From Chitinophagaceae bacterium (GTDB taxonomy: Bacteria; Bacteroidota; Bacteroidia; Chitinophagales; Chitinophagaceae), in the NCBI GenBank assembly GCA_947447825.1, contig CANFLL010000030.1, positions 1-42,505 of the forward strand: 42,505 nucleotides of DNA, given 5' to 3'. The translations under genes were made by a program, and so were the position numbers. The notes beneath the pieces are model-generated. The model did no database searches. It saw only the letters and a program-made list of their open reading frames with translations, and was not told the DNA's origin. Shown in pieces: positions 1 through 6,944 of this stretch. Positions within the stretch are counted from its first letter, which is position 1. Every line of letters starts with the position of its first letter.

Positions 1-122
1 CCAAGAACACAAGGATTGTGAAATATTATTCCTTCAGAACTACCATTGGGGGACTCTAAACCTTAGTGTTCTTTGTTTTTTCCCTTGTTTGCTTAGTGGT
101 AAATAACCCCTGAAGAGTTACA
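1..122. repeat. Partial copy A of a MITE-like intergenic element
   Basis: This stretch aligns almost base for base with 6675-6794: shared words include CCAAGAACACAA, AACTACCATTGG and GACTCTAAA, and both end in a GTGGTAAAT...ACCCCTGA..AGTTACA tail. The copy at 6.6 kb is bounded by perfect 18-bp inverted termini. Here only the right terminus is inside the window, with one mismatch, because the left part lies beyond base 1. It sits about 60 bp upstream of prmC. No coding potential was seen. Confidence 0.75.
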
Positions 123-182
123 TTTTATAAATCTTAAAATATCATATTGACCTAAAAATATATTAATCACTAACATTGCACC

Positions 183-1046
183 ATGTCAATTTATATAGAA
201 GATACCGCACTAAAAAATAAGCTTGCTGAATTGTATGACCCTAGAGAGGCTACTAAGATTACAGAATTAGCTTTTGAGTATATTACCAATATGTCTCGTG
301 TTGAAATGGCAAGAGGAAGATATAGAAGTATGACGGAGCTTGAAAAAGAAAAACTAGTCATCCTTACAGAAAAGTTACTAACACATTGTCCTATCCAATA
401 TGCGATTAACGAATCATGGTTTGGTGGTCTTAAAATCTTTGTAGATAATAACGTTTTAATCCCCAGACCAGAAACAGAAGAACTCGTTGAGCTTATATCA
501 AAAGATAAAGCAATCGCATTAGAAAATAGCAAGTCTTTTAAAATATTGGATATAGGAACCGGAAGTGGTTGCATTTCTATTCTTCTAAGAAAAAAATTGT
601 TTAGAGCCGAAATAACAAGCATCGATGTCAGTGAAAGTGCCTTAACTGTTGCTAAAAAGAATTCAGATACTTACAGAGCCAATCTTCTCTTGAAGAAAAT
701 AGATATCCTTGATGAAAAACAATGGGAAACACTAGATGTATACGATGTCATTGTTAGTAATCCACCTTATGTAATGGAAAAAGAAAAAGAGGCCATGAGT
801 AAAAATGTATTGAATTTTGAACCCTCCATTGCGCTTTTTGTTCCTGATAAAGACCCTCTATTATTCTATAAAAAGATTGCATCTTTTGGCATTACTCATC
901 TTGCCCCCAATGGTCATATATATGTAGAAATTAATGAGGCCTTAGGAAAAGAAACGAGTAGTATGTTTAAAGCAGCAGGTTATAATGCAGAAATAAAAAA
1001 AGATTTACAAGGAAAGGATAGAATGATAAAAGCTAGAAAACTTTAA
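183..1046 (+). CDS. prmC: Peptide chain release factor N5-glutamine methyltransferase PrmC (HemK)
   Basis: PrmC transfers a methyl group from S-adenosylmethionine to the glutamine of the GGQ motif in release factors RF1 and RF2, which supports efficient peptide release in the cytoplasm. The 287-residue product has the usual two parts. An N-terminal helical domain ends near PIQYA (about 70-74) and VLIPRPETEELVE (about 91-103). A class I methyltransferase fold follows, with SAM motif I ILDIGTGSGC at 121-130, an acidic SAM-ribose end (TSIDVS, about 145-150) and the family signature NPPYV from 193, which binds the target glutamine. Length is typical of the family. The ATG at 183 follows an AT-rich leader without a clear ribosome binding site. 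It is not in an obvious operon; the next gene is 117 bp downstream. Confidence 0.93.
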   Translation: MSIYIEDTALKNKLAELYDPREATKITELAFEYITNMSRVEMARGRYRSMTELEKEKLVILTEKLLTHCPIQYAINESWFGGLKIFVDNNVLIPRPETEELVELISKDKAIALENSKSFKILDIGTGSGCISILLRKKLFRAEITSIDVSESALTVAKKNSDTYRANLLLKKIDILDEKQWETLDVYDVIVSNPPYVMEKEKEAMSKNVLNFEPSIALFVPDKDPLLFYKKIASFGITHLAPNGHIYVEINEALGKETSSMFKAAGYNAEIKKDLQGKDRMIKARKL

Positions 1047-1163
1047 AAAATAATTATTAATTATTAACAATCCTATAGATAATATTAGGCTTTAAAACAG
1101 ATTTTGAATAATTAGATTAGTTTTTCTGTATAATTGTAAAATTATCAAATTAACAATTTAATA

Positions 1164-2012
1164 ATGTTTATCAGAAAAAGAATATTACCCCACCTTGGCT
1201 TCTTTGTCATGCTATCGTTTTCTATTCATTCTAAGGCTCAATTATATGTAGGAGCAGAAGTGGGAGGAAACCAAAATTACTTAATAAAAAATGTGTCAAG
1301 TCTGAATGCCACAGAGATTGTTCCTAAAAATGGAATCACGCTGGCGGCTATTGTTCAGTATAAATTTAATGACTGGTTTTCTGTTGAAGCTACTCCACAA
1401 TTCATTCAGAAAAACTATCAAATACAGCGAACTGGTTACTACACTGGTGTTTATCAACGAACTGACAATAACTATCTACAATTGCCTGTTTCTGCTAAGT
1501 TTAGTTTCGGAACTAAAAAATGGAAAGGCTTTGTAGATCTTGGCGTTTATGCTGCTTATTGGGTTTCTAGCCATATAAAAGGCAAGATTCCAAACATATT
1601 AGATCAATCAGCTTACAATCAAGCCTACAATCCTTATGTAGATGCACCTACTTCTCCCGTTGTAATGAGCGAAACAATATTTGATGACTACAATCCTTAT
1701 ACCTTCAGCCAAAAGTATCAATTCGATAAAATAAAAGACAGAAGATATGAACTTGGCCTCTCGGCTGGTTTAGGGGTTAGCTATGAAGCTACACCCAAGA
1801 TTACTGTTTTTGCTGAATTCAAATACTCAGATGCACTTACTGATCAGCAAAAAAAGTATCAGTATATCCAAGATGCTCAATATAATGAAACGGGAAGTTT
1901 CCTTGTAGGGTTTACTCGAAAAATACATTTACACTGTAAGAAAAAAGTATCTAAAGAAGTAGAAAGTAAAAAAGTGAAAGTAAAAAGTCAAAAAGACACT
2001 GGATTGAAGTAA
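1164..2012 (+). CDS. Outer-membrane beta-barrel protein with repeat-derived Lys-rich tail
   Basis: A predicted secreted barrel protein of 282 residues. It starts with a basic stretch and a hydrophobic signal segment (LGFFVMLSFSIHS, about 11-23, cleavage near SKAQ). Alternating hydrophobic/aromatic strands follow (LYVGAEVGG, FSVEATPQF, YLQLPVSAKFSF, GFVDLGVYAAYW, YELGLSAGLGVSYEA, ITVFAEFKYS, GSFLVGFTRKI), as in the small PorT/OmpW-like barrels common in Bacteroidota. The function is not known. The last strand should close the barrel near FTRKI, but about 30 further Lys/Ser/Val-rich residues follow (ending VKVKSQKDTGLK). They are encoded by AAGTAGAAAGTAAAAAAG-like DNA resembling the intergenic repeats elsewhere in the window, which suggests that a repeat extended the gene. 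It lies 66 bp upstream of the S41-like lipoprotein gene on the same strand. Confidence 0.7.
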   Translation: MFIRKRILPHLGFFVMLSFSIHSKAQLYVGAEVGGNQNYLIKNVSSLNATEIVPKNGITLAAIVQYKFNDWFSVEATPQFIQKNYQIQRTGYYTGVYQRTDNNYLQLPVSAKFSFGTKKWKGFVDLGVYAAYWVSSHIKGKIPNILDQSAYNQAYNPYVDAPTSPVVMSETIFDDYNPYTFSQKYQFDKIKDRRYELGLSAGLGVSYEATPKITVFAEFKYSDALTDQQKKYQYIQDAQYNETGSFLVGFTRKIHLHCKKKVSKEVESKKVKVKSQKDTGLK

Positions 2013-2078
2013 AAGTTGATCAATTAATTTATGCTGGGTATCTAAAAAAGAAAATAAGCTTAAAAAGAAAAAACGCTC

Positions 2079-3359
2079 ATGACTCATATATCAAATTATA
2101 TCTTAAAACTAACAAAAAGCCTAGGTGTTCTGATGGCTGTATTAATAATTTTTACTTCATGTCATAAAGAAGTATCACCCACCCATCAAGTCGGAACTAC
2201 TTATACAGTTAATTACGCTCAGGTATTTGAAGATTTCTGGAATACAATGAATAAAACTTATGTGTTCTGGAGTATTGATAAAACAGATTGGAATAAAGTT
2301 CACACAGACTTTGCACCTGCTTTTGCAAAACTTGATTACGAAGTGGGTTATTATACAAGTGATCAAATTTCACTAAAAGCCGCACGTTTATTCAAACAAA
2401 TAGTTGATGGGTTAGTAGATTCTCATTATACCCTTTCCTTAATAACTGGCTATGGAATTGATCCTGCCTTGGATAGAAAGTGGGAAAATCCTGCATTTAT
2501 AGGTAATATGTTTATGCAAAATGGTGCCATAACTGCTCTTTACCCTGATCAGGTTAACTATTATAACGTAACCGTAGATTCATTGTATTTAACCAACAAA
2601 GTAATAGGATACGATACCTTGAATAGCTTCTATACTATTTCTGGGATAGTGAAAAATACTAACATTCTGTATTTTTCCTTTAGTAGCTTTTCATTGTTGT
2701 CTCAATACCAAAATGGCACTAATCCAAAAGTAAAAGCAGCCATAGATAATTTTTTCACTCAGTTAACCAATCCTAAAGTTACTAGCTTAATAATAGATGT
2801 TAGAGGAAATGGTGGAGGTTCTATTGCAGATTTAAATTTTTTATTAGGAAGGCTTGTGTCTGAACCCTTAAAAATAGGATATACCAGAAGTAAAAGCGGT
2901 ACTGGCAGATTAGACTACACCCCTTGGGCTGATGCAATTGTGAAGCCTTGGTATGCGTTTCCTTCTGGGTTTAGTAAGCCTATTGCTGTTTTAGCAGATG
3001 GATTATCTGTTAGTATGTCTGAACTTACCACAATGACAATTAAAGCTTTGCCTAACACCATATTTGTTGGTGACACTACATGGGGAGCAAATGGACCTTT
3101 AACCCAAAACACTGATTTTAATGCTGGTTCATTCAATTTTGGATATATTGGTAGTAACATACAGAGTGGATACAATTATTATTACGGTAGTGTCTATACT
3201 TCATCTTGCATGTTTAAGTACAAGGATAATAAAATTTATGAAGGACAGGGCTTCCCGCCTGATTATGTGGTGAAGGTTACACCGGATCAGATTTTTTTGC
3301 CGAATGATGTTGTAGACGATCCTCAACTTAACAAAGCTATTTCGCTTCTACCTAAATAG
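2079..3359 (+). CDS. S41-family (C-terminal processing/tricorn-like) peptidase, lipoprotein
   Basis: A predicted serine protease-like protein of 426 residues, anchored as a lipoprotein by a signal peptide with lipobox FTSC (Cys28). Segments resembling the S41 core are visible: a DSHYTL motif at about 114-119, the core strand IIDVRGNGGGS at about 238-248, and SVSMSEL around 310-316, where Ser314 occupies the nucleophile position (S before E). The segment that in CtpA-type enzymes carries the catalytic lysine (GEPTFGKG) reads GDTTWGANG (331-339) and lacks it. This matches the S41 subgroup that uses a Ser/His/Ser/Glu-type tetrad, or else an inactive relative. No PDZ domain is obvious. The likely location is the periplasm or outer membrane, and the substrate is unknown. 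Confidence 0.82.
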   Translation: MTHISNYILKLTKSLGVLMAVLIIFTSCHKEVSPTHQVGTTYTVNYAQVFEDFWNTMNKTYVFWSIDKTDWNKVHTDFAPAFAKLDYEVGYYTSDQISLKAARLFKQIVDGLVDSHYTLSLITGYGIDPALDRKWENPAFIGNMFMQNGAITALYPDQVNYYNVTVDSLYLTNKVIGYDTLNSFYTISGIVKNTNILYFSFSSFSLLSQYQNGTNPKVKAAIDNFFTQLTNPKVTSLIIDVRGNGGGSIADLNFLLGRLVSEPLKIGYTRSKSGTGRLDYTPWADAIVKPWYAFPSGFSKPIAVLADGLSVSMSELTTMTIKALPNTIFVGDTTWGANGPLTQNTDFNAGSFNFGYIGSNIQSGYNYYYGSVYTSSCMFKYKDNKIYEGQGFPPDYVVKVTPDQIFLPNDVVDDPQLNKAISLLPK

Positions 3360-3651
3360 AAGTCGTTCACAAACGAGGCAGCATAATAAGTGTTGTCTGT
3401 TTTTTTTAGATTATATGTTTCTTAAACTTTCATATACAGAATCCTTTTGCTTTTATTAATTATTATGCACTTACAAGTCAATACTTGCTAGTTAAACTAA
3501 GATTTTAACACTAACGAGGGTTTCGCTCACAGAGAAGCTTCTTTAGCTAATCGGCATTGATTTATAAGTTCAAATTCTAAATAATAAACCAATAAATTGG
3601 AATCTATATATTTACAATAAATTTCTATCAATCAAATTAAACTATAAAGTT

Positions 3652-4152
3652 ATGAGTGAAATATCTAACGGAATGGATGAAGAAAAAATCCCATCAACCG
3701 TAAACACACTGACTATTCTAACATTTATTGGTAGTGGGTTTGGTATCATTTCTGGGGTATGGAGTTACGTTAAAAGTGCAAGTAATCTAGCTAAAATGGA
3801 AGAAGTAGTGAGTAAACCAGACTTTGAGAAACTACCAGACTTCGCCAAAAAAATGTATAGTCCTGAGGCTTTGGAGCTTTACAGAAAACTTGATATAAAC
3901 AAACTTCCATTGGCCATTATTAACATTATTAGCTATTTACTGTGCATTTATGGTGCTTTGGAAATGCGTAAATTGAAAAGAAGTGGGTTTTACACTTATT
4001 GTATTGGTGAAATACTCCCATTTTTTGGAACGCTTTTATTTGTTGGAATTTCATTCTTTACTGCTGGATGGAGTGCTTATATCGGATTAGGTTTTGCGGC
4101 ACTCTTTATTGCACTATATGCTTTCCAACTAAAATATATTTCTAACCTATAA
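3652..4152 (+). CDS. Small four-helix integral membrane protein of unknown function
   Basis: I do not recognise the family. The 166-residue product has four hydrophobic segments: about 20-42 (LTFIGSGFGIISGVWSYV), 87-107 (LAIINIISYLLCIYGAL), 114-135 (YTYCIGEILPFFGTLLFVGI) and 138-160 (GWSAYIGLGFAALFIALYAF). A charged soluble loop at about 43-85 is rich in Lys/Glu/Asp. The N-terminus is acidic and there is no cleavable signal. It stands alone, with 292 bp before it and more than 1.1 kb of gene-free DNA after it, and nothing nearby suggests a partner. The coding call rests on an open frame with membrane-protein composition and an ATG start. Confidence 0.72.
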   Translation: MSEISNGMDEEKIPSTVNTLTILTFIGSGFGIISGVWSYVKSASNLAKMEEVVSKPDFEKLPDFAKKMYSPEALELYRKLDINKLPLAIINIISYLLCIYGALEMRKLKRSGFYTYCIGEILPFFGTLLFVGISFFTAGWSAYIGLGFAALFIALYAFQLKYISNL

Positions 4153-4592
4153 TCAGATTTATGAAAAAAGGTTTATCGCTTTACAAATTATGAGGCTAAT
4201 ATATAGACGCATATCTATGCGTCTTGAATGCCAAAAACCATTATGCCCCCAATCAGTTTCTCTTTCTACTTTAGATAATAGCTTCTAGCATCTACCTTTC
4301 GCTTACATTACCTACAAAATAATTACTACCTAAGTAGTTGAATTAAAATGAACGCCACTTTTTTTTATTTTAATCATGGAGTATAATTCAACCACAAAAT
4401 CCATTAAAGTATTAAGCAAAGGAAAAGCGAATGGATAGGTAAGGATGGAAAAAAAACGGCACATCAAGGACGCAAAGAAGGTGAGTAAAGAAGTATCGAT
4501 TATTTTAAATGGACTAGTTAGAATTAATTTCAATTTAAAATTATTTAAAAGATTTAATGCCTCAAAGCAAATGTTGCCACTTGTTTAAAAAA

Positions 4593-4771
4593 GATTGCCG
4601 TTTATGGCAGAATGGTTGCTCCTTATGAGGTAATAAGAGCAACCGATTTAATAAAGCTTGCCAACTTTGGCCAAAAAGGGGCAAAGCACACCCCATCTGG
4701 TTGCCGTTTATGAGTAATTCATTGCCGTTTATGAGTCAAAAAGGGCAATGAATGACTCATAAACGGCAATG
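4593..4771. repeat. Cluster of TTGCCGTTTATG repeats with a 19-bp perfect inverted repeat
   Basis: The word TTGCCGTTTATG occurs at 4595-4606, 4701-4712 and 4722-4733, and in reverse complement at 4758-4769. The copies at 4701 and 4722 are exactly 21 bp apart. The third and fourth form a perfect 19-bp inverted repeat (arms 4720-4738 and 4753-4771, loop 14 nt). Between them is another hairpin, GGTTGCTCCTTAT...ATAAGAGCAACC (4614-4644), with one bulged base. No T-tract follows the large stem, so it does not look like a standard intrinsic terminator. Confidence 0.8.
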
Positions 4772-5280
4772 CCATGACGATTTTATTGAACATTTTGGAG
4801 CAGAATGCCTATAAACCATGCAAAAAATACAATTTGAGTAGCTGCTTAGTAGGAAGAGTGAAATAAACGCCCCTTTTATACGCCCATCTTTGCGTCACTG
4901 AAGTACAATGCTTCACCTTTGTTGCTTATCCCTTTCCAACTTCTTTGTAAAAAATCTTTATGGACATTGCGCTAAATTACCTTCCTCATTTTATTTTATT
5001 AAAGGACGTAGGTTGCCGTTCATCTACTTAGGTACTATACTACTAAGGTTACTATGAAAAACAAACAATATAAGGGTTTAGTGCCCACAGTTGTTATTCT
5101 ACACTTACAATAAACTTCAATCCTTTAGTTCTTGATGATAACCTTACTATTCCTTGTTGTTAAATACCCCCTTGATTTCTAAGAAAGAATTTGCGAAAAA
5201 TCCTAAATATTACTTTTAAATCATCATGTTGCGGTATTTTTTCTTTTCAGTTTACTAAACTGCAATGATGCCTAAATATA

Positions 5281-5288
5281 TATATTTG
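5281..5288 (+). promoter_or_regulatory. Candidate Bacteroidota -7 box of rluD
   Basis: TATATTTG fits the Bacteroidota -7 consensus TAnnTTTG and ends 5 bases before the rluD ATG, so a transcript from it would be leaderless or nearly so. I found no TTG at the standard spacing for the -33 element, so this is a weak call. Confidence 0.3.
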
Positions 5289-5293
5289 CCAGT

Positions 5294-6343
5294 ATGAACG
5301 TGGATGTTAATTTAGTACAAGACGAAAACAGTGAGGATATTTATGAAAAGAAAACCTTTATTGTAGATAAAGGACAAGAACCTATACGCATTGATAAATG
5401 GATTCAAAACCATATTGAAGGTGCCACCAGAAACAAAATTCAACAAGGAATAGATGCTGGCTTTTTAACCGTGAATGGTAAAATTGTTAAAAGTAACTAC
5501 AGAATTAAGCCAGGAGACGATATTGTATTGATGACATTTGTTAACCCTGATTACACCATTCTTAAATCCGAGCCTGTTCCGCTTAATATTGTTTATGAAG
5601 ACGAAGATGTATTAGTTATCAATAAACAAGCAAATATGGTTGTTCATCCTGGTGTAGGCAATTTTTCTGGAACATTGTTGAATGGGGTTTTCTATCATCT
5701 ATTGCAACAAAATCCTGAAATAAGTGAAGAGTCTCTACCACGCTTTGGATTGGTTCATCGGATTGATAAAAACACTACAGGGTTGATTGTTATGGCTAAA
5801 AATGCAATGGCCGCAGCGCATTTATCTAAACAATTTTTTGAACATACTGTACAAAGAAAATATGTTGCTGTGGTTTGGGGTGATGTTGAGGCAGACAAAG
5901 GAACTGTTAATGCACACATCGCTCGCCATCAACAATACCGGAAAATGTTTGCCGCTTATCCTGAAGGAGAAATGGGCAAACATGCCATCACTCATTATAA
6001 TGTTTTGGAGAGGATGAATTATGTGACGGTTGTGGAGTGTGTGCTAGAAACAGGACGTACGCACCAAATTAGGGTACACATGAAGCACCTTGGTCATACC
6101 CTTTTTAATGACTGGGAATATGGAGGGGAAAAGATTTTAAAGGGAACCGTTTACACAAAATACAAGCAGTTCGTTGATAACTGTTTAGAGATATGCCCAC
6201 GGTGTGCTTTACATGCTAAAACATTAGGCTTTATTCATCCAAGAACAGAAAAGCCTATATTTTTCACTACAGAATTGCCAGATGATATGCGCTTAATGAT
6301 AGAAAAATGGCGTAATTATGTGGGCAATAAAAACGAAGAATAA
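5294..6343 (+). CDS. rluD: RluD-type ribosomal large-subunit pseudouridine synthase
   Basis: Cytoplasmic RNA-modifying enzyme of the RluA/RluD family, which isomerises uridines in 23S rRNA (helix 69 for RluD). The 349-residue protein has an N-terminal S4 RNA-binding domain (about 31-85, RIDKWIQNHIEG...VNGKIVKSNYRIKPGD) and a catalytic domain. The latter shows YEDEDVLVINKQANMVVHPG (about 101-120), the signature HRIDKNTTGLIVMAKN with catalytic Asp158, and ETGRTHQIRVHMKHLGH further on. Length and domain order match RluD. A 30-residue stretch near the C-terminus carries cysteines (about 295-305, CLEICPRCALHA), with CPRCALHA just where relatives have CPRQALHA-type sequence. It is apparently monocistronic, with a hairpin 49 bp downstream. 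Confidence 0.92.
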   Translation: MNVDVNLVQDENSEDIYEKKTFIVDKGQEPIRIDKWIQNHIEGATRNKIQQGIDAGFLTVNGKIVKSNYRIKPGDDIVLMTFVNPDYTILKSEPVPLNIVYEDEDVLVINKQANMVVHPGVGNFSGTLLNGVFYHLLQQNPEISEESLPRFGLVHRIDKNTTGLIVMAKNAMAAAHLSKQFFEHTVQRKYVAVVWGDVEADKGTVNAHIARHQQYRKMFAAYPEGEMGKHAITHYNVLERMNYVTVVECVLETGRTHQIRVHMKHLGHTLFNDWEYGGEKILKGTVYTKYKQFVDNCLEICPRCALHAKTLGFIHPRTEKPIFFTTELPDDMRLMIEKWRNYVGNKNEE

Positions 6344-6391
6344 ACGATACACAATTTTCATATTAATTTATCATTACATTTTAGTAAACTT

Positions 6392-6436
6392 ATAATTCCA
6401 AAAGCTCTACTTCTCAGGTTGAGCTTGTGGAATTAT
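6392..6436 (+). terminator. Hairpin downstream of rluD, possible terminator
   Basis: Arms 6392-6407 and 6421-6436 (ATAATTCCAAAAGCTC versus GAGCTTGTGGAATTAT) pair over 16 bp with one mismatch and a 13-nt loop, 49 bp after the rluD stop. The T-tract that would make it a classical intrinsic terminator is missing. A second 8-bp inverted repeat (6432-6439 with 6453-6460) overlaps it. Confidence 0.45.
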
Positions 6437-6499
6437 GAAATAAGTTACAATCTTCATAATCCCTTTTCTGATAAGTTGAACATTACAGCCGCTACTTAA

Positions 6500-6631
6500 C
6501 AATTCAGAATTGTAATAAAATTGGAATTTGAAATCGCCCAAAACACCGACCTGCAAGCTTACCGATGGATTGAGTTAACTAAATCAACCGAAACGCAACA
6601 TAACTGGTATACGGCAAACAAATCTTTGTAA
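6500..6631 (+). pseudogene. Short coding-like relic ending inside the MITE-like element
   Basis: An open stretch of 43 codons after the stop at 6497-6499 reads, from 6521, LEFEIAQNTDLQAYRW and so on. Its codons (GCC, ACC, GAC, CTG) are richer in GC than the surrounding intergenic DNA. It has no plausible start codon, and its stop lies inside the left terminal repeat of the element at 6625-6796. That is what would be left if the element had inserted into an older gene. No family is recognised, and it could be chance. Confidence 0.25.
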
Positions 6632-6796
6632 CTATTCAGGGGATTTTTAACCAAAAGGGTCACTAAGGCTTTCACCAAGAACACAACGTTGTGTTGTATT
6701 ATTTCTTCATAACTACCATTGGAGGACTCTAAAACTTAGTGTGCTTAGTTTTTTCCTAGAGTACTTCGTGGTAAATTACCCCTGAATAGTTACAAA
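6625..6796. mobile_element. MITE-like element with perfect 18-bp terminal inverted repeats (copy B)
   Basis: The ends TTTGTAACTATTCAGGGG (6625-6642) and its exact reverse complement (6779-6796) bound 172 bp of non-coding DNA. The inverted symmetry continues imperfectly inward: TTAACCAAAAGGGTCACTAAGG on the left (described here by its ends TTAACC and CACTAAGG, about 6647-6669) against CTTAGT...GTGGTAAATT on the right. Bases 6675-6794 are repeated at 1-122. Size, palindromic ends and absence of a gene are typical of a miniature inverted-repeat element moved in trans. No clear target-site duplication was found, and no transposase lies in the window. Confidence 0.6.
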
Positions 6797-6944
6797 ATGT
6801 GCAAAACAGTATATCTAAATATTGTCATTTTTTGAACTATCACGTTGCGAGAATTAGTCTATTTTTGCTGTCCCACTGTTATTAATAGAGTATAGAATTG
6901 TTTTAAAAAACAGTTTGTTTACTCATAAACTTCTGAAAACAAAC

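Larger units (their letters stand above)
4153..5293. other. 1.1 kb gene-free region rich in short palindromes
   Basis: No convincing coding frame lies here on either strand. It holds an 8-bp-stem hairpin at 4205-4224 (AGACGCAT...ATGCGTCT) just after the membrane-protein gene, then a dense palindrome/repeat block at 4593-4771, annotated separately, and AT-rich sequence up to the rluD start. Short purine-rich words such as AAGGACGCAAAGAAGG (about 4470) recall the ACCACAAAGGACACAAAG-type elements seen elsewhere in the window. It may be decayed intergenic repeat material or may encode an unrecognised RNA. Confidence 0.6.

Noticed and set aside
191-622. 143-codon minus-strand frame inside prmC
   Set aside because: It is antisense to a clear PrmC coding region with all motifs and has no features of its own.
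6915-6944. TTG start for the TPR-histidine kinase
   Set aside because: The ATG at 6945 sits directly before the signal sequence, so the longer start is less likely.
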